This document shows, piece by piece, positions 1 to 7,795 of a stretch of DNA of 64,000 nt. The notes below the pieces were generated by a model, which was given only the letters and a program-made list of their open reading frames with translations, was not told the DNA's origin and made no database searches. Source of the DNA: WRGT01 sp942493035 (GTDB taxonomy: Bacteria; Spirochaetota; UBA4802; UBA5550); assembly GCA_942493035.1 (NCBI GenBank), contig OW818666.1:4464001-4528000 (forward strand). Direction: 5' to 3'. The first letter of the stretch is position 1. Each line of letters opens with the position of its first letter. Made by a program: the position numbers and the translations under genes.

Positions 1-6
1 CGGGGC

Positions 7-34
7 TTGACAAAAAATAATTTGACTGTAGTAT
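7..34 (+). promoter_or_regulatory. Possible sigma-70 promoter for the thiolase gene
   Basis: TTGACA at 7-12 and TAGTAT at 29-34 are separated by 16 bases. This would give a leader of about 130 nt before the thiolase start. The match is by eye only and the sequence to the left is not visible. Confidence 0.35.
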
Positions 35-175
35 CCGCTGAAGCAAAAACAAATTTGAAATATAAAAAGCTTTTCACTTGTATATCCGGTATTCCGGCCG
101 GAGAAAACTGTATTATGCATAGGCTTAAATCCGGATCAGTAAGTGTATAACAATAAAAATGGGGGAATGTTTTTT

Positions 176-1357
176 ATGAAAGAAGCAGTAATACTCGGAG
201 CGAGCCGTACTCCAATTGGTGATTATCTCGGATCTTTGAGCTCGCTCTCAGCCGTTGAATTGGGAATAATTGCGGCAAAATCTGCAATGGAAAAGGCTGG
301 AATAAAACCTGAACAGGTTGATGAACTGGTTGCCGGTCATTGTCTTCAGGCGGGATGTAAAGGTAATACCGGAAGACAGGTGGCTCTTGGAGCCGGCTGC
401 AGAGTCGAGTCATCAGCATGTACAGTAACACAGCTTTGCCCGGCTTCTATGAGAGCTACTGAAATAGCATCACATCAGATTATGCTTGGTAAACATGACA
501 TTCAGCTTGTTGCCGGTTATGAGAGCATGAGCAATGCTCCATACATGTCGCTTAAGGCGCGTCAGGGTCTTCGTATGGGGGATCAGCCCTTTGTTGACCA
601 TATGCTTCATGACGGATTGGTTGACGCATTCAACAACTACCACATGGGGATCACCGCTGAGAATCTTGCTGAGCAGTATAACGTCAGCAGAGAGGAGCAG
701 GACGAGTGGGCTTACATGAGTCATCAGAGAGCGGTTGCTGCAATCAATGCCGGGAAATTTAAAGATGAGATAGTCCCTGTCACTGTGAAGACCCGTAAAG
801 GAGAAGAGATAGTTGATCGTGATGAGCATCCCCGTGCGGATCTTACACTGGAAACACTGGCTAAACAGAAACCTGCGTTTAAAAAAGACGGTACAGTAAC
901 AGCGGGAAATGCGTCTTCACTAAATGACGGCGGTGCATCTCTGGTTCTGTCAAGTGCAGATAAAGCTAAGGAGCTTGGCCTTAAACCTCTTGCAAGAATA
1001 GTTACAACAGCTTCTGCGGGAGTTGATCCAAAAGTAATGGGATTCGGAGTTGTCCCTGCGGTTTATAAAGCACTGAAGTTTGCGGGTCTTTCCATGAGCG
1101 ATATAGGTCTATGGGAACTTAATGAAGCATTTGCTGCACAGGTTATTGCATGTAACAGAGAACTGAAGATTGATAAAGATATAGTCAATGTAAACGGTTC
1201 GGGAGTATCTCTCGGTCATCCCGTGGGGCAGACCGGCTGCAGACTTATAGTAACCCTGCTTCATGAAATGCAGAAGAGAGATATCAGATATGGTGTGGCA
1301 TCACTGTGCGCAGGGGGCGGACCTGGAGTTGCGACTATTATTGAGCTGATTAAGTAG
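176..1357 (+). CDS. Acetyl-CoA acetyltransferase (thiolase)
   Basis: Thiolase-family enzyme of 393 residues, the usual length for cytosolic acetyl-CoA C-acyltransferases. These condense or cleave acyl-CoA and acetyl-CoA in fatty acid, butanoate or polyhydroxyalkanoate metabolism. Cys88 lies in an LCPASM context and is the expected nucleophile. Near the C-terminus are NEAFA, GHPVGQTG and CAGGGPG, the active-site loops of the family. The flank of Cys88 is P-A-S where most thiolases have G-S-G or A-S-G, a small oddity near the active site. A start at 143 is possible, but the ATG at 176 has a GGGGGA ribosome site (161-166) at good spacing. The gene stands alone and ends at a strong terminator. 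Substrate chain length cannot be read from sequence. Confidence 0.9.
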   Translation: MKEAVILGASRTPIGDYLGSLSSLSAVELGIIAAKSAMEKAGIKPEQVDELVAGHCLQAGCKGNTGRQVALGAGCRVESSACTVTQLCPASMRATEIASHQIMLGKHDIQLVAGYESMSNAPYMSLKARQGLRMGDQPFVDHMLHDGLVDAFNNYHMGITAENLAEQYNVSREEQDEWAYMSHQRAVAAINAGKFKDEIVPVTVKTRKGEEIVDRDEHPRADLTLETLAKQKPAFKKDGTVTAGNASSLNDGGASLVLSSADKAKELGLKPLARIVTTASAGVDPKVMGFGVVPAVYKALKFAGLSMSDIGLWELNEAFAAQVIACNRELKIDKDIVNVNGSGVSLGHPVGQTGCRLIVTLLHEMQKRDIRYGVASLCAGGGPGVATIIELIK

Positions 1358-1404
1358 TATGATCATTAACTGATTGATCTGATTAGTTAAGTTGTAGTTA
1401 AAAA

Positions 1405-1430
1405 TAATGGCGCCCTTCGGGGCGCCATTA
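1405..1430 (+). terminator. Perfect hairpin with a C(UUCG)G loop
   Basis: A 10-bp stem (1405-1414 with 1421-1430) is closed by a further C-G pair around a TTCG tetraloop. It lies 48 bases after the thiolase stop and is followed by TAATTTT. It is an intrinsic terminator and would work in either direction. Confidence 0.8.
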
Positions 1431-1484
1431 TAATTTTCGGACCATTAAACGTTAGTATTGTATAGATGAAATAGTATATCCTTC

Positions 1485-1782
1485 AGGCTTCGACTCCGCT
1501 CAGCCAGCGTATATAACGAATCCTGAACGATATACAACTTATCCCTAAGTGAATATAATATTGTTACCTTAGTACTTTGACCGAATAGTTTTTTATATAA
1601 TACCGAAAAATCTCCCACCCTATCGGCCACCCTCTTTAATAAAGAGGGTTTAAACTTCAGGGATTTCATAACCCCCTTTATCAAAGGGGGATGTTGAGCA
1701 AAGCGAAACGGGGGGTTAAGTTTATGGCTGATAAATTTTTTACAACACAAATAAAATTGCTCCCTGAGCGGAGTCGAAGGGC
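1485..1782. repeat. Palindrome-rich block bounded by a 16-bp inverted repeat
   Basis: This fills most of the gene-free stretch 1358-1833. CTTCGACTCCGCTCAG at 1488-1503 returns as its exact reverse complement at 1764-1779. Between them are hairpins of the type CCCTCTTTAATAAAGAGGG and CCCCCTTTATCAAAGGGGG. I see no gene: a 101-codon open frame on the minus strand is made of these repeats. The bounded structure suggests a non-coding mobile or dispersed repeat. Confidence 0.6.
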
Positions 1783-1833
1783 AATTGAATCATAAGCCGT
1801 TATAATTATACATACGGCTTTAACAAATATCAC

Positions 1834-3648
1834 TTACTCTTTAAATATAAGCATAAAACAATCTTTACAATCGAATTCGACTCTGAATCTGATATTGCCG
1901 TCTATGAGATAATACGGTTCGGTGAACTTTTTATTATTGCTGTTCTGCTTGTGGCAGAGATTGTTCTCATGCTTAAGGCAGAGTTTTGTAGTCATTAGCG
2001 GTCCTGTTATGCTGCTGGTTGAGGTTTCGAAAGAGTTTTGAATCTCTTCAACTCCGTGTCGACCGTAGAATTTTTCCGCAAGTTGATTGCTTATATTCTG
2101 CCGGTAATCTGTCTTTTTATACGGATATGGAATCTCTGTTTTATCTATTGTCAACGGTTCTATCTTATACCCCGCGATTCTTGTCAGCAGCAGTTTCTCT
2201 ATTACTTTCCGTCTAATATCATTGAGGATGCTCACGGGAATAAAATAGTTTAAGATGGGGTTAATTTTAATATCGGATGCAGTGAATATCGTTCCTCCGA
2301 GTTTCGCAAGCTGTTTTCTTATCTGGCTGTTGCCATCTGAATTCGATAACTCTTTCGCGATCAGTATTTCTTCAGATGCAGTGAAATTGTCTTCATCTGT
2401 CACTGAGAGTTTGAAACCGGTTTCTGTTTCAGAGAATTCCATTGTGATATTTATTTTCCGTTCTGTTCTGTCAGCAGATAGGGTTTTTTCGAACATGATA
2501 TCGTGGTTGCGGTAAACTACAGCATCCTTATATATTCCGTTCATTGTCAGCGGAAAAATTTTAGTATCCTCTGCTCTGTTTACCTTCAGTCCCGTTACAT
2601 TTTTTTCTTTGTCAAAGAATGCAAGACCATCTCCGTTGTTTATCTTTTCAAGGGCTTTCAGTCTGAACCAGTTACTTCCGATTTCGGCAACCCGTCCGAT
2701 CTCTTTCCCCAGAGACTTCGGAGTGTGAGGGGATGTGATCGATCCGGATCGTCCATTCATAAAGTATTCCGTATACCCACGGTTGAATGTTTTCATAATA
2801 TCGGGAGTGAAATCAAAGTATACTTTTCCCGAAGATGCTTTAGTTATATCTGTTCTTCCCTCAAGTATGTCATCAAGGGCTTTCCTGTAGTGTGCTGTTA
2901 TATTCTTCACGTAATCAATATCCTTGAGGCGACCCTCTATCTTCAGAGAGTCAATTCCGGCGTCGATCAGATCTTTGAGGTTGGCTGTCTGGTTCATATC
3001 TTTAAGAGAGAGGGGATATTTACTTCTGGAAATAATTTCTCCATTTGCATCTGTGAGATTGTAACTCTTTCTGCATGGCTGGGCGCATTCACCGCGGTTT
3101 GCGCTTCTCCCCCCCATGGCCGCGCTCATGTAGCATCTTCCGCTGAGGCTTACACATAACGCACCGTGGATGAAAAATTCAAGTTCACAATTCGTCTCTT
3201 TTCTTATCTCTTTTATCTGCTGAAGTGAAAGCTCCCGCGCAAGTACGATTCTGGGGAATCCGATACTGTCGAGAAATTTTACCCTTTCAATATCATAGTT
3301 GTCGGTCTGTGTACTTGCGTGCAGATGTACCGGAGGGAGATTCATTTCTAGTATCCCCATATCCTGAATTATAACTGCATCAATTCCACGGTTATAAAGA
3401 TCTGTGATGAGCTTTTCCGCCTGTTCAAGTTCGCTGTCGTAGAGTATGGTGTTTATTGTCGCGTAGACTTTTGTGTTATATATATGAGCATGGCTGATAA
3501 GTCTTTCAATATCATCAAGCGAGTTCGCCGCCGCTGCACGGGCGCTGAATTTTTCCGGTCCGATATATACGGCATCGGCACCGGAGTTAATCGCGGCGAT
3601 ACCTGTTTCCAGGTTTTTTGCAGGAGCAAGGAGTTCAATTTTACGCAT
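1834..3648 (-). CDS. U32 family peptidase / RlhA-like rRNA hydroxylase
   Basis: Protein of 604 residues. The N-terminal barrel starts MRKIELLAPAKNLE, typical of the U32 collagenase-like family. The U32 signature is at residues 162-175 (GALCVSLSGRCYMS). Cys165, Cys172, Cys188 and Cys192 are in the arrangement that binds an iron-sulfur cluster in this family. The C-terminus carries CLKH...C and CKDC, also family features. The long form with this C-terminal extension is closest to RlhA (YdcP), which hydroxylates a cytidine of 23S rRNA. Other U32 members (TrhP, UbiU/UbiV) act on tRNA or in ubiquinone synthesis. U32 membership is clear; the RlhA role is inferred from length and layout. The gene is monocistronic and read leftward. 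Confidence 0.8.
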   Translation of the reverse strand: MRKIELLAPAKNLETGIAAINSGADAVYIGPEKFSARAAAANSLDDIERLISHAHIYNTKVYATINTILYDSELEQAEKLITDLYNRGIDAVIIQDMGILEMNLPPVHLHASTQTDNYDIERVKFLDSIGFPRIVLARELSLQQIKEIRKETNCELEFFIHGALCVSLSGRCYMSAAMGGRSANRGECAQPCRKSYNLTDANGEIISRSKYPLSLKDMNQTANLKDLIDAGIDSLKIEGRLKDIDYVKNITAHYRKALDDILEGRTDITKASSGKVYFDFTPDIMKTFNRGYTEYFMNGRSGSITSPHTPKSLGKEIGRVAEIGSNWFRLKALEKINNGDGLAFFDKEKNVTGLKVNRAEDTKIFPLTMNGIYKDAVVYRNHDIMFEKTLSADRTERKINITMEFSETETGFKLSVTDEDNFTASEEILIAKELSNSDGNSQIRKQLAKLGGTIFTASDIKINPILNYFIPVSILNDIRRKVIEKLLLTRIAGYKIEPLTIDKTEIPYPYKKTDYRQNISNQLAEKFYGRHGVEEIQNSFETSTSSITGPLMTTKLCLKHENNLCHKQNSNNKKFTEPYYLIDGNIRFRVEFDCKDCFMLIFKE

Positions 3649-3759
3649 ATTTTGTATTCTTCCCGGTTTGACTTGTAAAAAAAGTATTGATTTAATTAAT
3701 TGTCAGGAAACTCTATAACAAATTAGTTTCAACTGATTTTTATTTAAGATACATATAAG

Positions 3760-3836
3760 TATACAAAACTGGTGTTAAATCTGCTATCCGCCGCGCCAAG
3801 GGCGCGGCGGAGATATATAGTACCACAGGCTTATAA
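3760..3836. repeat. 77-bp palindromic element, copy R1
   Basis: One of five related elements (also 11034, 13757, 31709, 44520). All have a GC-rich central hairpin (here CCGCCGCGCC-aag-GGCGCGGCGG) between AT-rich arms ending in inverted repeats related to TACTCAAAACCGGTGGTA. R1 has TATACAAAACTGGTGTTA on the left and a match to GATATATAGTACCACAGG on the right. It lies just before the gene at 3857. Confidence 0.7.
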
Positions 3837-3856
3837 ACAATAAAAATGAAATATGA

Positions 3857-4324
3857 ATGAAAAAGAATTTTGAAAGCATAAGAAAAGCCGCATTTAAACA
3901 TCTCTATCTTATTTATGTGAATAAGTCGGGAGACGGATTATATCATCTCAACAGTTCTGAATCCGACGGTTCTGTTCCTGTTCTGGCAGACTATGCGGGG
4001 ATTCAGTTTAATTCCTCATTGGTTAAAGTAAAAGATGTTGGGAGTAATATCATCTATCTTGTCGATCCTGAACGTTTTAAAAAATCACGAGTTGAATTGA
4101 TGCTGAAGCATGATCCGGATCTGGAAAATAGGATGAGATTATGGTTTCCGTTTTTATGGGGAGAGGGGACTGTTGATGATTTTAAGTTCAGGTATTTTTC
4201 TATTATTCGCCAACTCGAAGGTTATGCTGATATGGCTGAACCCCTGGAAGGTTTTAGTCTTGAAAAGTATAAATCAGAAGCTGCTCATAAGAAAAAAGAC
4301 AGCAACAAAAACAGAGACTGCTAA
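3857..4324 (+). CDS. Hypothetical protein
   Basis: A 155-residue soluble protein that I do not recognise. It is charged, with no signal peptide or membrane segment and a lysine-rich tail. No clear ribosome site precedes the ATG. Repeat R1 ends about 20 bases upstream and may have replaced the original leader. The gene converges on the small membrane protein at 4274-4492 and overlaps it tail to tail by 51 bases. Codon use looks like the neighbours, so it is probably real, but nothing supports a function. Confidence 0.5.
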   Translation: MKKNFESIRKAAFKHLYLIYVNKSGDGLYHLNSSESDGSVPVLADYAGIQFNSSLVKVKDVGSNIIYLVDPERFKKSRVELMLKHDPDLENRMRLWFPFLWGEGTVDDFKFRYFSIIRQLEGYADMAEPLEGFSLEKYKSEAAHKKKDSNKNRDC

Positions 4325-4492
4325 CACGGTAAAAGTGAATATTCCCATGCGGAGGGAGTTTTTGAATTTTTCTGTTTTCGTTAAACTGCTGTTCTTCTCC
4401 TGCTCGTAATAAGTTATTAAATATGACGAGATTCCGCCCAGTGTCCCGAATAAGAGGGCTATTATTAAAAGCATAGAGATCATTTTATTCAT
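4274..4492 (-). CDS. Small membrane protein with two transmembrane segments
   Basis: A 72-residue protein with a hydrophobic segment at about 3-28 (ISMLLIIALLFGTLGG) and a second at about 50-70 (GIFTFTVLAVSVFVAVFFL), separated by a charged loop. A GAAG ribosome site lies just before the ATG. It begins 36 bases after the stop of the dynamin-like gene on the same strand, so the two are probably co-transcribed. Bacterial dynamin-like proteins act on membranes, which makes a small membrane partner plausible, but this is inference. No family recognised. Confidence 0.55.
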   Translation of the reverse strand: MNKMISMLLIIALLFGTLGGISSYLITYYEQEKNSSLTKTEKFKNSLRMGIFTFTVLAVSVFVAVFFLMSSF

Positions 4493-4528
4493 TACTTCAT
4501 AAGTCTGTATTTATAACAGATTTTTTTT

Positions 4529-6307
4529 TCAAAGTGCCAGCCTTTTCAGCCCTTCTGCAATTATGGAAATCCTTTCAGCCTTCTGTTTTAAAACACTGAG
4601 TTGGTCAGAAGTCTCTGATTGATGCTCTTCGCTTCTCTTTATAGCTTCTATAAGAGCTCTTTCTGTTGTGTCGATTATACTCTGCAGTTTTATGTCAAAC
4701 TCTTTGCTGAATTTTCTGAACGTATCATCAAGATTTTGAAGTGTGACCCAACTGAGATTTTCGACATTGGAAAGTGAGAGATCCTCAGCCTGACGGATCA
4801 GTCTCTCCCTTATCCTCTTTGTTCTGACTTTTGCCGGGACAATTGAGTCTATAATATTATCAGGAATAGGAACGAATGATGATTTCCAGCTCTGTTTTAC
4901 CCAGTACGGTTTTCTGTTTTCAATGAATACGCCACCGCCGGAAGTTTTTGTATACGGTATTTCAAAAATTTCAGATGCTGCTTTTTTTATCTCATCAATG
5001 AGTCCCGAGGCTCTTTTTTCATGTACAGTCATTCTGTCTGAAACAAGCTGGTTGAAATGTACGGATATATCCTTCAGTTCATGCTCAAAAAACGGAGGGA
5101 TAGATTCGGCAAATTCAGCGCTAACTCTGTTTTCATTCAGTTTTTCATTACTATGAATATGTTTTTCAATAATCTCATTTAATAACGCAAGGGCTTTCGT
5201 CCTCAGCATATCTGATTGCTCATCGAGAGTTTTCAGCAGTCTCTTTCTGTCACCCTTTAGAATGTCCGCGGTTTCATATTTCTGTTCAAGTGCTGTATTG
5301 ATCTTTTCACTAAATAATAACATTCTGTTTTTCAGATCATCCAGAGGGAGTTCCAGTGAACGGGCTTCAAGATTAAATCTCATCGATAATTCTGAAACAA
5401 GATCTAATGCCTTTGCCAAGATTGCTTTTATGAAAATGGAATCTTTTTCATTAACAAGGAATCCAGTGAGATATTTTTTAAATTCATCCATCCCTGAGTT
5501 AATCCATAAATCACTGTCTTCGCCTTTGGCAGCAATAAGAGCGTTTTTTGCAGAGATAGTAAAAAAAGCGTCATTGTGTTCTATAGATTCATTTTTAAGC
5601 AGTACACTTTTTATAAAATCTCTGATACTGTTGATTTCATAAGCTGGAAGATAATCACTTTTGTTCAGGATAAAGATCATCTTTTTTACCCGGGGCTTTA
5701 CTTCTTTCATAAATTCAAGTTCAGCCTGGGTAATCGGAGGATCGGGTGAGAAGATGAAAACAGCTGCATCACACTTCTCAAGAAAGTTCATTGTCACTTC
5801 AGTATTATGCCTGTGGGTTGAGCCGATTCCCGGTGTATCTATGAGAACCAGTCCATGCTGGAGTACAGTTGAAGGAGTATACGCTTCCACAATTTTCACT
5901 CCCAGTCTGTTTTCAGGATTTCTCTCTTCCGAGATATGTTCATCAAGGTGATGGTTTATCTCAGACACTTTTTCAGATGTGAATTCAGAAGTTGATCCGT
6001 TATTAAACTTTATATGGACACTGCGGGTATTAGCCGGATAGATAAATGCAGGAATTGCAGTAGCCGGAAGCGCTGAGCCGGGGAGAAGATCCTCCCCGAG
6101 CAGCGCATTAAGAAATGTACTCTTTCCACGTTTGAACTGACCCAGCACGGCGAGGTGAAATCGCCCTTCATCGAGACGATTTTTCAGATCGGCTAATACT
6201 GAATTAATTGAATCAAAACCGGAATCTGTATCTTTAATCAGGTTCAGCGCTTCGGTTATATAGCTCCCTGCAGATTGAGTTTTATTTAGAGAGATTTTTT
6301 CTTCCAT
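4529..6307 (-). CDS. Dynamin-like GTPase
   Basis: Protein of 592 residues with a dynamin-type GTPase domain. G1 is GQFKRGKST at 56-64, G3 is DTPG at 157-160 and G4 is NKSD at 215-218. The switch-I threonine lies near LPATAIPA. The rest is long helices, as expected for the stalk of bacterial dynamin-like proteins, with a coiled coil in the last 60 residues. These proteins bind and remodel membranes in a GTP-dependent way, for example in membrane repair or phage defence. The antiporter gene ends upstream at 6334 or starts the same leftward unit, and a two-TM protein follows. The GTPase family is certain; the cellular role is not known. Confidence 0.85.
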   Translation of the reverse strand: MEEKISLNKTQSAGSYITEALNLIKDTDSGFDSINSVLADLKNRLDEGRFHLAVLGQFKRGKSTFLNALLGEDLLPGSALPATAIPAFIYPANTRSVHIKFNNGSTSEFTSEKVSEINHHLDEHISEERNPENRLGVKIVEAYTPSTVLQHGLVLIDTPGIGSTHRHNTEVTMNFLEKCDAAVFIFSPDPPITQAELEFMKEVKPRVKKMIFILNKSDYLPAYEINSIRDFIKSVLLKNESIEHNDAFFTISAKNALIAAKGEDSDLWINSGMDEFKKYLTGFLVNEKDSIFIKAILAKALDLVSELSMRFNLEARSLELPLDDLKNRMLLFSEKINTALEQKYETADILKGDRKRLLKTLDEQSDMLRTKALALLNEIIEKHIHSNEKLNENRVSAEFAESIPPFFEHELKDISVHFNQLVSDRMTVHEKRASGLIDEIKKAASEIFEIPYTKTSGGGVFIENRKPYWVKQSWKSSFVPIPDNIIDSIVPAKVRTKRIRERLIRQAEDLSLSNVENLSWVTLQNLDDTFRKFSKEFDIKLQSIIDTTERALIEAIKRSEEHQSETSDQLSVLKQKAERISIIAEGLKRLAL

Positions 6308-6333
6308 TTCCGGTTACCTTTAGAATTGAGACT

Positions 6334-7545
6334 TTATACATTAACGGAATCTTCATCTATAAGATCGAGCTGCGGCAGTTCCTCGTCCACCAGCGGTATG
6401 TGAAGAAGGTGTGATGGAAGAAATGCCATATTTGCAATCACAGTTGGTATAACGGCACTTCCGATTACTGCGGCTATTAAAAAAGAGTACTGTTCCCGTG
6501 TAACTATTCCATGAGTCAGGCCATATAATGCCGATATAGATCCGAATGTCAATCCAGTTGACATAAGGAGTGTATAATACCATCTCTCTTTTTTGCTCTC
6601 CCTGAATATTCCAATAACCGGATATATACCGAATATTTTTGATGCGACTTTCCCTCCGAAAAGAACAAGGAATACAAGCGGTGCGGCAAGAACAGCCGGT
6701 ATAGATACAAGAATTCCCGCACGGAGAAAATAGAATGGAGTTAGAAATCCGATTGTCAGTGTACGCATTCTGTGAAGAAAAGATTCATCTTTACCGACAC
6801 TGTTTGCCAGCACCATCCCGGCGATATATGCAGGTAGAACCGCTTCACTGCCGGACCATAATGCAAGAGAACCAAGTGTAAGGAGTATAAATACAATCCA
6901 CTTTGTTCTGATAGCTGCGGTATGATTTTCGTAAATTCGTGTAAGTCTCGCAGTCATCCAGGGGAGAGTATAGAAAACAACAATAGATATGACAATAAAT
7001 ACAATTGTTCTGTAGGTAAAAGGGGCAAAGATCAGCCCAAGTGCAATAACAGTTCCAAGGTCGTTGACAAAGCAGGCTCCGAGAATCCCTTTGCCGTATT
7101 CTGTCTTGTTGAAACCGTATTCAAGCATTACGGCATAAACAACAGCCATCGACGTGGTTGATAATGCGATACCTGCAAGAAGACTGGCTCTCAAATCCCA
7201 TGATAGAACAAAATATGCAAGAAGAGCGCATCCGGCGAATGGAGCCAGAAAGCCTATGAATCCGACAACTGAGACTTCTTTAATTTTGCTCCGCATCGAT
7301 ACCGGATCTAGCTCGGCTCCGGCAAGAAAAGTCAGAAGAACAGCACCGGTCCCTGCAATAAATTTTATCCATTCGGAATTGGGCTTGAAAAAGTCGGGAT
7401 TGGCAAAACGTGTAGCGGCATATCCCGCTGCGGCACCGACGCATATCTCCATGAGGGCCATTGAAATTTTAAGCCGGTTTGCAAGGACTGTTGAAATTAC
7501 GGCAAGTGCAAGCCAGATGGCTGCGATAGTAAACATTTCGAGCAT
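6334..7545 (-). CDS. Cation/proton antiporter (CPA2 type)
   Basis: A very hydrophobic protein of 403 residues with about 12 predicted membrane segments. It resembles the membrane domain of CPA2 Na+/H+ or K+/H+ exchangers. A conserved Asn-Asp pair sits in ACFVNDLGTVIALG, the position of the ion-binding site in this family. The C-terminal nucleotide-binding domain of KefB/KefC is absent. The ATG at 7545 has a good GAGGTAA ribosome site. An in-frame upstream ATG at 7578 has none, so I prefer 7545. It lies 26 bases upstream of the dynamin-like gene and probably shares its transcript. The transported cation cannot be told from sequence. Confidence 0.85.
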   Translation of the reverse strand: MLEMFTIAAIWLALAVISTVLANRLKISMALMEICVGAAAGYAATRFANPDFFKPNSEWIKFIAGTGAVLLTFLAGAELDPVSMRSKIKEVSVVGFIGFLAPFAGCALLAYFVLSWDLRASLLAGIALSTTSMAVVYAVMLEYGFNKTEYGKGILGACFVNDLGTVIALGLIFAPFTYRTIVFIVISIVVFYTLPWMTARLTRIYENHTAAIRTKWIVFILLTLGSLALWSGSEAVLPAYIAGMVLANSVGKDESFLHRMRTLTIGFLTPFYFLRAGILVSIPAVLAAPLVFLVLFGGKVASKIFGIYPVIGIFRESKKERWYYTLLMSTGLTFGSISALYGLTHGIVTREQYSFLIAAVIGSAVIPTVIANMAFLPSHLLHIPLVDEELPQLDLIDEDSVNV

Positions 7546-7741
7546 TGAAGTTACCTCATTATAAATTAGGCAAAACATAACAAGGCGGGTAAATAGTGTA
7601 TGACCCTACCTTGCATAGTAATTGCAGTGCAGGAGTCATTAGCTTTTAAAAGCGGTTATGAGGGGGAACTCCATCCCCGAAGATTTATGCAATTTATTTA
7701 TCCGGCTGTTTTATGGCAACAAAAAAAATAATAATGGATAC

Positions 7742-7770
7742 TTGACCTTAAATGAAATTTTGTATAATAT
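7742..7770 (+). promoter_or_regulatory. Likely promoter of the hybrid kinase gene
   Basis: TTGACC (7742-7747) is followed after 17 bases by TAATAT (7765-7770); an overlapping TATAAT lies at 7763-7768. The site is about 25-50 bases before the start codon at 7796, which fits a short leader. Confidence 0.5.
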
Positions 7771-7795
7771 ATTAACAGCAGGTTAAATATAATAA

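Noticed and set aside
1445..1750. 101-codon minus-strand ORF
   Set aside because: It is composed of inverted repeats (CCCTCTTTAATAAAGAGGG and similar) and has no ribosome site; a repeat artefact.
2503..3159. 218-codon plus-strand ORF
   Set aside because: It lies entirely opposite the well-supported U32 gene and its translation resembles no protein.
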